A stretch of 44,197 bases of DNA from the NCBI GenBank assembly GCA_051888775.1, contig JBJFCE010000062.1:1-44197 (forward strand). The letters run 5' to 3'. Under the pieces are notes generated by a model, which was given only the letters and a program-made list of their open reading frames with translations, did no database searches and was not told where the DNA came from. The translations under genes were made by a program, and so were the position numbers. Positions 16,715 through 25,320 of the stretch are shown one piece after another; position 1 is the stretch's first letter, and each line of letters begins with the position of its first letter. This stretch comes from JBJFCE01 sp051888775 (GTDB taxonomy: Bacteria; Bacillota; Clostridia; Lachnospirales; Lachnospiraceae).

Positions 16715-18223
16715 TTTTTCCTGCGTGCCAACCGCCAGGTGGATAATACTGCATGCAGGGATCGTGAACCGGATCCGTTCGCCATCCACGCAGTATCCGC
16801 TAAATACTTCCGTATGTACCGCGTCCGGAGTTTCAAAAGTATTGTGCGCATGCATTTCACCCGACAGGATCGTACCGCAGACCTCTGTCACCTTCGTCTG
16901 TGCCAAAATACTTTCCAATTCGTAAGTATGATCCGCAGATAAATTGGCTACCGTGATATGGATCACACCCTCTTTGTCTACAGATACCGATTCGTGGAGG
17001 TTCGGTACCCGGTATGCTTCCTCCATACCGATCGTCTCCGTCTCCAAAAAGCTGTCGAGAAGCTCATTGCCCTGATGACACCGGTACATATCAAATGCGT
17101 GATAGGTCGGCGTCAGGATCATCTTCTTTCCTTCTGTCAGAATCACGGACTGAAGCACATTGACAAGCTGCGCGATATTTGCCATTTTTACACGGTCACA
17201 GTGTTTATTAAAAATATTTAAGTTGACGGCTGCCACAAGCGCATCTCGCATCGTATTCTGCTGGTACAGAAATCCCGGATTCGTTCCCGGCTCACAGTCA
17301 TACCATGTGCCCCACTCATCCACGATCAGACCGACCTGATGCGTTTTATCATACTGATCCAGAATCTGCGTATGACGGCAGATCAGCTCCTCCATATACA
17401 ATGCCTTATGCAGAGTTTTATACCATTCCTTTTCATCAAAATCCGTAGCACTTCCTTTATGCTCCCAATCTCCCGGAACAGTATAATAATGTAAAGAGAT
17501 TCCGTCCATAAAGCCGTGTACATATTCCGGAGCGCGGAATGCTACAGACAGTACGTTTTTCATCCAGTCATAATCGTCCGCATTCGGACCGCAGCAGATC
17601 TTATAGATTGGCTTATCCGGATGATAATTTCTGACATAGGTTTGATAGCGGCGATACAGATTTGCATAATACTCTGGTGTCATATTGCCTCCGCAGCCCC
17701 AGTTCTCGTTACCGACGCCGAAATAGTCCACCGTCCAGGCCGCCTCATGTCCGTTTTCTTTCCGAAGATCCGCCATCGGTGATACACCCTCAAAAGTCAT
17801 GTACTCCACCCATTCACTCATTTCCTGTACCGTGCCGCTTCCGACATTGCCGTTAATATAGGTCTTGGCACCAATCTGTCTGCAAAACTCCATGAACTCA
17901 TGTGTCCCAAAGCTGTTGTCCTCTATCACACCGCCCCAATGGGTATTGATCATCTTTTTACGCGTCTGCTTGGGACCGATTCCGTCTCTCCAGTGATATT
18001 CATCGGCAAAGCAGCCCCCCGGCCAGCGAAGTACCGGAATATGCAGCCGTTTTAACGCTTCCACAACATCATTTCGCATGCCGTTTGTATTTGGTATATC
18101 GGATTGCTCCCCCACATAGATTCCTTCATAAATACATCTGCCAAGGTGCTCTGAAAAATGCCCCTGAAGTTCGGGATTGATATGTCCTTTTTGATTGTTC
18201 GGATTGATAAAAAGTCTGTACAT
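16706..18223 (-). CDS. abfA: Intracellular alpha-L-arabinofuranosidase (GH51)
   Basis: Releases arabinose from arabino-oligosaccharides. The 505-residue length and order of motifs fit GH51: LRWPGGCFADEYHW (65-78), acid/base Glu173 in GVGNENWG, and nucleophile Glu303 in LIVDEWGTWY, followed by a C-terminal beta domain. There is no signal peptide, so imported oligosaccharides are cleaved inside the cell. It is first in an operon with the FGGY kinase (85 bp downstream) and araD. Three direct repeats that may be regulator sites lie upstream (18310-18378). Confidence 0.95.
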   Translation of the reverse strand: MYRLFINPNNQKGHINPELQGHFSEHLGRCIYEGIYVGEQSDIPNTNGMRNDVVEALKRLHIPVLRWPGGCFADEYHWRDGIGPKQTRKKMINTHWGGVIEDNSFGTHEFMEFCRQIGAKTYINGNVGSGTVQEMSEWVEYMTFEGVSPMADLRKENGHEAAWTVDYFGVGNENWGCGGNMTPEYYANLYRRYQTYVRNYHPDKPIYKICCGPNADDYDWMKNVLSVAFRAPEYVHGFMDGISLHYYTVPGDWEHKGSATDFDEKEWYKTLHKALYMEELICRHTQILDQYDKTHQVGLIVDEWGTWYDCEPGTNPGFLYQQNTMRDALVAAVNLNIFNKHCDRVKMANIAQLVNVLQSVILTEGKKMILTPTYHAFDMYRCHQGNELLDSFLETETIGMEEAYRVPNLHESVSVDKEGVIHITVANLSADHTYELESILAQTKVTEVCGTILSGEMHAHNTFETPDAVHTEVFSGYCVDGERIRFTIPACSIIHLAVGTQEKGE

Positions 18224-18309
18224 CGGAAATCTCCTTCTCTAACGCTTCTCTTATATTTAAGTTACTACATGGTGGAAATAAAAGCAATATTGGCTTGCGT
18301 TTGGAAGGG

Positions 18310-18378
18310 ATACAAATATGCGTATTGGGCTGGGAGGAAGAATACAAATATACATGCTATGGGATAGAATACAAATAT
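18310..18378. promoter_or_regulatory. Three direct repeats upstream of abfA
   Basis: ATACAAATAT occurs at 18310-18319, 18342-18351 and 18369-18378. The reverse complement ATATTTGTAT contains ATTTGTA, half of the Bacillus AraR operator ATTTGTACGTACAAAT. The repeats may therefore bind an arabinose regulator, but none is a full palindrome and the spacing is uneven (32 and 27 bp). Confidence 0.35.
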
Positions 18379-18410
18379 TCCATTGTTTTGATAAGAATAC
18401 CGCTATATAT

Positions 18411-18462
18411 AAAAAACCTCTTTACCCACAGTTGCTTTTTTTGGATAAAGAGGTTTTTATAT
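18411..18462. terminator. Intrinsic terminator after ilvE
   Basis: AAAACCTCTTTA pairs with TAAAGAGGTTTT across a loop of about 20 bases, with T-rich sequence on both strands. It lies about 70 bases after the ilvE stop and may work in both directions. Apart from this and the repeats at 18310-18378 I see nothing else in the gap 18224-18531. Confidence 0.75.
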
Positions 18463-18531
18463 TGAGCTTTATTATGTATTGTAAATACAAACAGCTATAA
18501 CTATCTTCTATTGGCACATACTAAAGAATCT

Positions 18532-19557
18532 TTACAGAATAGTCTTGATCCAGCCTTCCGGAGCTTCGATCTCGCCCATTTGGATACCGGTCAGAGTATC
18601 ATACAGCTTCTGGATCACAGGTCCCATCTTTTCCATGCCGCTTGCAAAGCAGATCTCTTTGCCGTGGTCATTGATCTTTCCGACCGGAGAGATTACGGCT
18701 GCCGTACCGCAAAGACCACACTCTACAAAATTCGGCACCTCATCAAAGTAAACTTCTCTTTCTTCAACTTCCATATGCAGATAATGCTCTGCAACATATA
18801 ACAGGGAACGTCTTGTAATGGAAGGAAGAATACTGTTGGACTTCGGAGTTACCAGCTTGCCCTCTTTTGTGATAAAGATAATATTTGCACCGCCTGTCTC
18901 CTCAACCTTGGTTCTGGTCTTCGGGTCCAGATATACATTTTCGTCAAACCCTTCTCTGTGTGCTTCCATTACCGGATGGAGACTCATGGCATAGTTCAGT
19001 CCTGCCTTGATATTTCCTGTTCCGTTTGGCGCCGCACGGTCAAAATCAGAGATTCTCAAAGTTAACGGCTTTGCACCGCCTTTAAAATAAGGACCTACCG
19101 GGGTTACCAGAATACGGAACTGATACTCTTCTGCAGGCTTTACACCGATTACGGCATTGGTGCCCATCATATACGGACGGATATATAAGGTTGCTCCGGA
19201 TCCGAAAGGCGGAACCCATGCTGCATTTGCCTTTACAACCTCTACAACTGCTTCAACAAAACGATCCTCGGGGAATACGGGCATCTCCAGCCTTTTTGCT
19301 GTATCTGCCATACGCTTTGCATTTAAATCCGGGCGGAAACATACGATATGTCCGTCCTGTGTCGTATACGCTTTCAGTCCTTCAAAGCAAGTCTGCGCAT
19401 ACTGAAATACACATGCGCATTCATTTAATAGAACATTCGGATCATCTACAAGCGCACCTTCATCCCATGCACCGTCCTTATAATTTGCAACATATCTCTT
19501 ATCGGTTACACGATAACCGAAGCCGAGATTTGCCCAGTCTAAATCTTTCTTTTCCAT
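18532..19557 (-). CDS. ilvE: Branched-chain amino acid aminotransferase
   Basis: A 341-residue PLP enzyme of fold type IV that interconverts valine, leucine and isoleucine with their 2-oxo acids. The PLP lysine is Lys184 in GTGNIKAGLNYA; other motifs are FEGLKAY (58-64), LYIRPYMMGT (124-133), VEETGGANIIF and ECGLCGTAAVISPV. GGAGG precedes the start by 9 bases. It stands alone between a terminator and a hairpin element, and no T-box leader is visible in the sequence upstream. Confidence 0.96.
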   Translation of the reverse strand: MEKKDLDWANLGFGYRVTDKRYVANYKDGAWDEGALVDDPNVLLNECACVFQYAQTCFEGLKAYTTQDGHIVCFRPDLNAKRMADTAKRLEMPVFPEDRFVEAVVEVVKANAAWVPPFGSGATLYIRPYMMGTNAVIGVKPAEEYQFRILVTPVGPYFKGGAKPLTLRISDFDRAAPNGTGNIKAGLNYAMSLHPVMEAHREGFDENVYLDPKTRTKVEETGGANIIFITKEGKLVTPKSNSILPSITRRSLLYVAEHYLHMEVEEREVYFDEVPNFVECGLCGTAAVISPVGKINDHGKEICFASGMEKMGPVIQKLYDTLTGIQMGEIEAPEGWIKTIL

Positions 19558-19764
19558 TTTTTAGCGGCCTCCATTCTCTCCTGAACCTGTACCTGTGGCT
19601 GATGCCCTTTGTACAGTATTCCTGTGTCTTTTTCATATTAGTATAACTGTGGGAATTTTTCAATATCAGATTTTATTAAATACGCGGGATATTGCATACT
19701 TTGCAGCAGATTCTTTGTTTTCTGCGGGGGAGACGGGGGATTAGGATACTCCGGCAGTAGGGGC

Positions 19765-19929
19765 GGGGATCCACAGACCGGTCAGCCGCGGGCACGCTCT
19801 CGCTACACTTCGTCCGTAGCGGTACATAAGGTGCCACAGTACGGCACCTAAGTACCGACGGACTCACAGTACCCGCGGCTGACCGGTCTGTGGATCCCCT
19901 TTCTGTGCTGGTGACAGAGTTTCGCAATC
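19765..19929 (-). repeat. Type A hairpin element A3, left outer arm missing
   Basis: The 78-base core is inverted at 19794-19871. The inner arms (28 bases, GGGGATCCACAGACCGGTCA and on) pair perfectly, but only the right side carries the outer arm and terminal motif GACAGAGTTTCGC. The left outer arm is replaced by unrelated G-rich sequence, so this copy looks truncated or rearranged. It lies in the 564-base gap between ilvE and trxA, which otherwise holds only the trxA promoter. Confidence 0.85.
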
Positions 19930-20024
19930 TACAAATTCATAGGAAATCTATTAATCCATAGGAATAGAAACTAGCTGCTTGTGATTATAATATTCTCCAA
20001 TTTTGATAATAGTTCCTATTTTTA

Positions 20025-20053
20025 TTGATTTTTTTATTCTTCTCTGTTATAAT
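20025..20053 (+). promoter_or_regulatory. Sigma-A promoter of trxA
   Basis: TTGATT at 20025-20030 and TATAAT at 20048-20053 are 17 bases apart, with a leader of about 60 bases before the trxA start. Confidence 0.8.
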
Positions 20054-20121
20054 AAATTTCGGTTTAAGAGATTTTCTATCGGAACATACTAACAGAGAAA
20101 AGATGAAAAGAGGTAATGAGC

Positions 20122-20430
20122 ATGGCCAGAATTATAGATGCATCGGAATTTGAAGCAAGTGTACTGAAAGCGGACAAGCCCGTACTGGTAGATTTCTTTG
20201 CAACATGGTGCGGTCCCTGCAAAATGATGGCTCCGGTACTGGATGAGTTGTCAAACACTTATGATACTTTTGATGTTGTAAAAGTTGATATTGATGAATC
20301 CATGTCACTTGCGGAAGAGTATAATATCATGTCGGTTCCGACTTTTATGGTGTTTAAAGACGGAAAGTTTTCCGGAAAAGCCATCGGTATCCAGAGTAAA
20401 GGTGAATTGTTAAAGCTGCTTGACTTATAA
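20122..20430 (+). CDS. trxA: Thioredoxin
   Basis: A 102-residue thioredoxin with the redox pair Cys30 and Cys33 in WCGPCK, the buried Asp in VDFFATW, and the cis-proline loop SVPTFMVFK. It reduces disulfides of cytoplasmic proteins. I chose the ATG at 20122 because AAGAGG is 8 bases upstream; an in-frame ATG at 20116 is only 2 bases from it. It is monocistronic with its own promoter and is followed by two hairpins before the convergent greA gene. Confidence 0.96.
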   Translation: MARIIDASEFEASVLKADKPVLVDFFATWCGPCKMMAPVLDELSNTYDTFDVVKVDIDESMSLAEEYNIMSVPTFMVFKDGKFSGKAIGIQSKGELLKLLDL

Positions 20431-20431
20431 T

Positions 20432-20490
20432 ACTTCCGAAAAGTTCAAGGCGCACAACTTATAGCACTTCTGAAAAGCTTCAAAGCGCCT
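20432..20490. repeat. Imperfect 22 bp direct repeat with a weak hairpin behind trxA
   Basis: ACTTCCGAAAAGTTCAAGGCGC is repeated 34 bases later as a form with C-to-T, a one-base insertion and G-to-A changes. The unit edges also allow AGGCGC (20448-20453) to pair with GCGCCT (20485-20490). Possible terminator for trxA. Confidence 0.5.
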
Positions 20491-20508
20491 TATCAGTTTT
20501 TTCAGTCA

Positions 20509-20610
20509 AAAAAGCTGCCGGATATGTTTTACTGTGTAACCTTTTAGAAAGATCTCATTTTCACGATCTTCCCAAAAGATCCCATAACAAAACATATCCG
20601 GCAGCTTTTT
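20509..20610. repeat. Hairpin with structured loop between trxA and greA (type D), likely bidirectional terminator
   Basis: AAAAAGCTGCCGGATATGTT with two further T bases forms a 22-base arm, perfectly complementary to 20589-20610. The 58-base interior can fold into a nested stem in which CTTTT and AAGATC pair with GATCTT and AAAAG. The flanking A/T runs suit termination of both convergent genes. Its arms-plus-structured-core plan resembles the other hairpin elements, but there is only one copy here. Confidence 0.75.
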
Positions 20611-20618
20611 ATTTCCGG

Positions 20619-21122
20619 TTAAAAGCTTCTGATCTTATCCTCGCTGTCATCCTCTGTTTTTTCGATTTTTCGAATCACCACATAATAGGAATAATCTTCA
20701 TTTACCGTGATCTTTACGCGGTCACCTTCTTTATGTCCCATCAGTGCTCCGCCAAGCGGAGATTCTTTGCTGATCAGACCGTTTAAGGAATCTTCTCTGA
20801 CCGTCGTTACGATCCGGTAGACTTCTTCTTCATCATCTTCTTCAAAATAAACCGTGACCGTATTATTCAGACCGACTTCATCCTCCTTGGACTCATCGGA
20901 TACGATAACCGCAGTCCGCACCATTCTCTCCAGATAACGGATCCTGCTCTCATTCCGGTTCTTTTCCCTTTTGGCAGCATAATACTCAAAATTCTCGCTT
21001 AAATCGCCCTGCGCTCTTGCTTCTTTTACCGCTTCGATCAGCTTCGGACGCAGTACGAGCTTACGTTCCTCAATCTCCGCCTCCATCTTCGCCAGATCGG
21101 ATGCTGTCAGTTCATCGTTCAT
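20619..21122 (-). CDS. greA: GreA-type transcription elongation factor
   Basis: A 167-residue Gre factor that rescues backtracked RNA polymerase by stimulating transcript cleavage. The N-terminal coiled coil includes ARAQGDLSENFEYYAAKRE (about 36-54), with the conserved acidic tip Asp-Leu-Ser-Glu. The C-terminal FKBP-like domain has SPLGGALMGHKEGD. The start at 21122 follows AAGGGGAAAGG; the frame upstream to 21179 is ignored. Its acidic tail (KTEDDSEDK) is unremarkable. Confidence 0.93.
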   Translation of the reverse strand: MNDELTASDLAKMEAEIEERKLVLRPKLIEAVKEARAQGDLSENFEYYAAKREKNRNESRIRYLERMVRTAVIVSDESKEDEVGLNNTVTVYFEEDDEEEVYRIVTTVREDSLNGLISKESPLGGALMGHKEGDRVKITVNEDYSYYVVIRKIEKTEDDSEDKIRSF

Positions 21123-21180
21123 ATGCCTTTCCCCTTTTGATTCCCGATATGATAACAGTATAACATGAATGTTGCACATT

Positions 21181-21349
21181 CATGGCGGATGTCCATTCGG
21201 ACGTTTCCTACCTTGAATAAGGTCATTATATCATAAGTCCGCCATGTATCATTCGGATGCCTACAGCATCCTCATTCACGGGCTTCGCCCTATGTCTGCA
21301 GTCAGAGTCAAATTCGCCTGCAAGCAGTCGATTGACTCCGGCTGCAGAC
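21181..21349. repeat. Cluster of hairpins upstream of greA
   Basis: The gap between greA and the ABC exporter contains CATGGCGGA (from 21181) facing TCCGCCATG (near 21238-21246), GGATGC facing GCATCC (about 21255-21272), GGGC-TTC-GCCC (about 21280-21290), and GTCTGCAG / GAGTCAA facing TTGACTC / GCTGCAGAC at 21294-21349 around a 20-base loop. This density of short stems suggests a structured or repeated element. Confidence 0.5.
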
Positions 21350-21392
21350 GCATGGCTCATTGCCTACGTGTACATTATATCATATTTTTTTT

Positions 21393-23336
21393 CTAAGCTG
21401 TCACGGATTTTCCGGTATAAAGCTGATAATATTTTCCTTTTTCCTCAATCAGTTGGTCATGTGTACCACGCTCAATGATCCGTCCCTGCTCCAGTACCAT
21501 GATACAGTCGCTGTTCTTTACGGTGGACAGACGATGTGCGATCACAAAGGTTGTGCGTCCCTCCATAAGCGCATCCATTCCTTTCTGAACCAGCTTCTCC
21601 GTTCTGGTATCGATGGAACTGGTTGCCTCATCCAGAATCAGAACCGGTGGATCAGCCACGGCAGCTCTTGCAATCGCCAGAAGCTGTCTCTGACCCTGAC
21701 TGAGATTCGCACCGTCACCATGTAATAACGTCTGATAACCGTCCGGAAGTCTTCTGATAAAGCCGTCTGCATTTACCCGCTTTGCTGCGGCCATCACTTC
21801 TTCATCCGTTGCATCCAGCTTGCCGTAACGGATATTTTCCATAACGGTTCCCGTAAAAAGATGGGTGTCCTGCAAAACAATGCCCAGTGACCGGCGCAGA
21901 TCCGCCTTTTTTATCTTATTCACATTGATACCGTCATAGCGGATCTTTCCGTCCTGAATATCATAGAACCGGTTGATCAGATTGGTGATCGTTGTTTTTC
22001 CCGCACCGGTTGCCCCGACAAATGCTATCTTCTGTCCCTGCTTTGCATATAACTCAATGTCATGCAGAATCATCTTTTCATCCGTATATCCGAAATCCAC
22101 TCTGTCGAATACAACATTTCCTTCCAGACGCTGATAGGTTATCGTACCCTCTGCTTTATGATAATGCTTCCACGCCCAGATTCCCGTTCTCTCACGGCTC
22201 TCCGTCAAGGTTCCGTCAGGCGCCTGGGTCGCATTGACGAGCTCTACATAGCCGTCATCCACCTCAGGAGTCTCATCCAGAAGTTTAAATACACGATCCG
22301 CTCCTGCTAACGCCATAATGATACTGTTTAACTGCTGGCTGACCTGATTGATCGGCATATTGAAGGATTTGTTAAAACTTAAAAAGCTTGCCAGTTCTCC
22401 GAGTGTCAGCCCCGATATGCCGGTCAGGGTAAGCAATGCACCGACAACCGTACAAACCACATAGCTGACATTGCCAAGCTGGGCATTGATCGGTCCCATA
22501 ATATTACCAAACATATTTGCCTGATATGCACTTTCGTATAAATGATCATTCAGTTCTTCAAACTGTTTCTTACTTTCTTCCTCATGGCAGAATACCTTAA
22601 CAACCTTCTGACCATTCATCATTTCCTCAACATATCCATTCAGTTTCCCGATATCCTTTTGCTGTGACAGGAAGAACCGGCTGCTAAGACCGCCGATTTT
22701 CTTAGTCGCTATCAACATGATCCCTACCATAACAAGCGTTAAAAGTGTCAGCGGGATATCCAGAATAAACATGTAGATCAATACCATGACAACCGTCACG
22801 GCACTGTTGATCAGCTGTGGAATACTCTGGCTGATCATCTGGCGAAGCGTATCAATATCATTTGTGTACATGGACATAATATCTCCATGTGCATGCGTAT
22901 CAAAATATTTGATCGGAAGACTTTCCATCTTTTCAAACATATCATCTCTAAGATTCCGCATTGTTCCCTGCGTTACATAGACCATCACTCTGGACTGCAC
23001 AAAAGATGCCAGAACTCCGGCCGCATAAAAGCATCCGACTCTTGCGATCGCATGTAACAGCGGTCCAAAATCAGGATCGGCGCCTCCGATCAAAGGCGCA
23101 ATATAAGTATCGATCAGTGTCTTCATGAACATCGTTCCCTGCGTACTTGCAAACACTGTAACTAAAATACAGATCACGACAAGAATACACTGCATCCAGT
23201 AATCTTTTAAAACATATCCCATGATCCGTTTGAAAATCTTTCCCGGATTTTTTAATTTTGGTCTCGGTCCGCGTATACCTTTCGGACCGCCCGGTCCGGG
23301 TGCCTGATTCACTCTCGGTCTTCTTTCTTCTGCCAT
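21393..23336 (-). CDS. ABC exporter, catalytically complete half (membrane + ATPase)
   Basis: A 647-residue half-transporter: a six-helix membrane domain (residues about 45-340), then an ATPase with Walker A GATGAGKTT, signature LSQGQRQ, Walker B LILDEATSSID with the catalytic Glu, and an H-loop in AHRLST. An insert of about 40 residues between the two domains contains RERTGIWAWKHYH. It starts 2 bases after the stop of the partner gene. The N-terminus is proline- and glycine-rich (GPGGPKGIRGPRP). Together the two halves match heterodimeric multidrug exporters of the BmrCD / TM287-288 kind; the substrate is unknown. Confidence 0.92.
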   Translation of the reverse strand: MAEERRPRVNQAPGPGGPKGIRGPRPKLKNPGKIFKRIMGYVLKDYWMQCILVVICILVTVFASTQGTMFMKTLIDTYIAPLIGGADPDFGPLLHAIARVGCFYAAGVLASFVQSRVMVYVTQGTMRNLRDDMFEKMESLPIKYFDTHAHGDIMSMYTNDIDTLRQMISQSIPQLINSAVTVVMVLIYMFILDIPLTLLTLVMVGIMLIATKKIGGLSSRFFLSQQKDIGKLNGYVEEMMNGQKVVKVFCHEEESKKQFEELNDHLYESAYQANMFGNIMGPINAQLGNVSYVVCTVVGALLTLTGISGLTLGELASFLSFNKSFNMPINQVSQQLNSIIMALAGADRVFKLLDETPEVDDGYVELVNATQAPDGTLTESRERTGIWAWKHYHKAEGTITYQRLEGNVVFDRVDFGYTDEKMILHDIELYAKQGQKIAFVGATGAGKTTITNLINRFYDIQDGKIRYDGINVNKIKKADLRRSLGIVLQDTHLFTGTVMENIRYGKLDATDEEVMAAAKRVNADGFIRRLPDGYQTLLHGDGANLSQGQRQLLAIARAAVADPPVLILDEATSSIDTRTEKLVQKGMDALMEGRTTFVIAHRLSTVKNSDCIMVLEQGRIIERGTHDQLIEEKGKYYQLYTGKSVTA

Positions 23337-23338
23337 GA

Positions 23339-25087
23339 TCAGTTCTCTCCTTTCTCATCAAAGTCGCCGCTTCCTGCAGTCTGTGATTCGTATACCTCAC
23401 GGTAAATCTCATTCTGTGCCAGCAATTCTTCATGGGTTCCGAATCCGACTACACGCCCTTCATCCATGACAATGATGTGGTCGGAATCCTGAATACTTGC
23501 AATTCTCTGCGCAATAATCAGTTTGGTTGTTCCGGGGATCGCTTCCGCAAATGCTTTACGGATCTTGGCATCCGTTGCCGTATCCACAGCACTCGTAGAA
23601 TCATCCAGAATCAAAATCTTAGGCTTTTTCAAAAGCGCTCTTGCAATACAAAGTCTCTGTTTCTGCCCACCGGACACATTCGTGCCGCCCTGCTCAATAT
23701 AGGTATTGTAGCCTTCCGGCATTTTTTGAATAAATTCATCCGCACAGGCAAGTTCACATGCATAACGACATTCTTCCTCGGTGGCATCCTTTTTGCCCCA
23801 CCGCAGATTATCCAATATACTTCCGCTGAACAGGACATTGTTCTGCAGCACGACCGAAACCTCATTACGGAGTGTTTCCAGATCATAACTGCGTACATCC
23901 TTGCCTCCTACCAGAAGTTCTCCCTGTGTGACATCATACAGGCGGCTGATCAGATTGACCAGACTGGACTTTGCACTACCCGTCCCTCCGATAATTCCGA
24001 TCGTCTCGCCGGAACGGATCTTCAGGTTAATATCCTTTAACACCGGCGTCTTTGCATCTTTTTTATAACAGAAAGAAACATTTCGGAATTCAATGCCGCC
24101 ATCCGGGATTTCATAATCCGGATGCTCAGGATTCGTCAATTCGGTCTTTTCATTCAAAACCTCCGTAATTCGTCTTGCACTTGCCACAGACATCGTCAGC
24201 ATAACAAATACCATAGATAACATCATCAGACTCATCAGAATATTCATACAATACGTCAGAAGACTCATAAGCTGTCCGGTAGTCAAAGTCTGTGCCACCA
24301 CCATTTTAGCTCCCATCCAGCTGATCAGCAGGATACAACTGTACACTGCGAGATTCATCATCGGATTGTTCCATGTGACGATTTTTTCTGCCTTACAGAA
24401 AATCTTATAAATATTTCCGCTTGCTTTTCTAAACTTGCTGTTCTCATAACCTTCCCGAACATACGCCTTAACTACGCGAATCGCGGACACATTCTCTTCC
24501 ACGCTCTCATTCAGGTCATCATACTTCGGAAACGCCTGAGAAAAATGCTTTGTCGCACTTGTTACGATAATCGCCAGCACACTTCCAAGCAGGATAACAG
24601 CAATCAGATATACACTTGCCAGACGCGGACTGATCAGAAAAGACATCAGCATCGCACAAAGCAGGCTTGCCGGTGCCCGCATACACATCCTCAGAATCAT
24701 CTGATAGGCATTCTGGATATTCGTCACATCCGTAGTCAGCCTGGTGACCAGACCGGATGTACTGTACTTATCAATATTGGAAAAGCTGAAAGTCTGGATG
24801 TTGTCAAACATCGCTTTTCTTAAATTTCTCGCAAGCCCTGCAGACGCCATCGCACCGTACTTGCCTCCGAGGATTCCGAAGGTCAGTCCCAGCACTGCCG
24901 CAACCAGCATACAACCGCCCATCAGGTATATGTGCTTCATATTTCCCACTTCCACACCGTTATCAATGATGGAAGCCATCATTAACGGTATGATCATCTC
25001 CATAAGAACCTCTCCCAGCATAACGATTGGTGTCAGAATAGAAGGTTTTTTATATTCCTTGATCTGCGCTCCTATTGTCTTTAACAT
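23339..25087 (-). CDS. ABC exporter, degenerate-site half (membrane + ATPase)
   Basis: A 582-residue half-transporter. Six membrane helices precede an ATPase with Walker A GGTGSAKSS and signature VSGGQKQR. After Walker B the catalytic glutamate is replaced by Asp (LILDDSTSAVD), and the H-loop is AQRIAS instead of AHR. This is the asymmetric partner of the gene at 21393, as in heterodimeric exporters where one ATP site hydrolyses poorly. GAGGAGG precedes the start. marR is upstream in the same direction with element A4 between them. Confidence 0.92.
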   Translation of the reverse strand: MLKTIGAQIKEYKKPSILTPIVMLGEVLMEMIIPLMMASIIDNGVEVGNMKHIYLMGGCMLVAAVLGLTFGILGGKYGAMASAGLARNLRKAMFDNIQTFSFSNIDKYSTSGLVTRLTTDVTNIQNAYQMILRMCMRAPASLLCAMLMSFLISPRLASVYLIAVILLGSVLAIIVTSATKHFSQAFPKYDDLNESVEENVSAIRVVKAYVREGYENSKFRKASGNIYKIFCKAEKIVTWNNPMMNLAVYSCILLISWMGAKMVVAQTLTTGQLMSLLTYCMNILMSLMMLSMVFVMLTMSVASARRITEVLNEKTELTNPEHPDYEIPDGGIEFRNVSFCYKKDAKTPVLKDINLKIRSGETIGIIGGTGSAKSSLVNLISRLYDVTQGELLVGGKDVRSYDLETLRNEVSVVLQNNVLFSGSILDNLRWGKKDATEEECRYACELACADEFIQKMPEGYNTYIEQGGTNVSGGQKQRLCIARALLKKPKILILDDSTSAVDTATDAKIRKAFAEAIPGTTKLIIAQRIASIQDSDHIIVMDEGRVVGFGTHEELLAQNEIYREVYESQTAGSGDFDEKGEN

Positions 25088-25109
25088 GACATATCCTCCT
25101 CTTCATTTT

Positions 25110-25138
25110 TCTATCAGATATTTTCGAAACTCTGTCAT
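25110..25138 (-). promoter_or_regulatory. Possible exporter promoter at the edge of element A4
   Basis: On the minus strand ATGACA (25133-25138), part of the element's terminal motif, and GATAGA (25110-25115), in the flanking direct repeat, are 17 bases apart. The exporter start is 23 bases downstream. Weak hexamers. Confidence 0.3.
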
Positions 25139-25320
25139 CAGGATGAAACGGGTGCCCACAGACCTGTCAGCCGCGGGCACTGTGAGTCCGTCGGTACTTA
25201 GGTGCCGTACTGTGGCACCTTATGTACCGTTACGGACGAGGTGTAGCGAAAGCGTGCCCGCGGCTGACCGGTCTGTGGGCACCCGTTTCATCCTGATGAC
25301 AGAGTTTTGCAATGTTCTAA
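25116..25320 (+). repeat. Type A hairpin element A4, inserted at the marR stop codon
   Basis: The core is at 25178-25255 (78 bases, ending AGCGAAAGCGT). Arms include ACTCTGTCATCAGGATGAAA. TTTTCTATC occurs on both sides, at 25107-25115 and 25321-25329, as a 9 bp direct repeat; the right copy is inside the last codons of marR and the element supplies the stop codon TAG (25317-25319). The outermost 10 bases of the two arms have diverged, so the ends are approximate. Confidence 0.85.

Noticed and set aside
16633..16860. Frame containing an eight-residue repeat at the abfA end
   Set aside because: It is another reading frame over the abfA 3' end; the repeat is explained by the 24 bp tandem duplication.
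19558..19764. T-box leader upstream of ilvE
   Set aside because: No T-box sequence, specifier loop or terminator/antiterminator pair is visible between ilvE and element A3.
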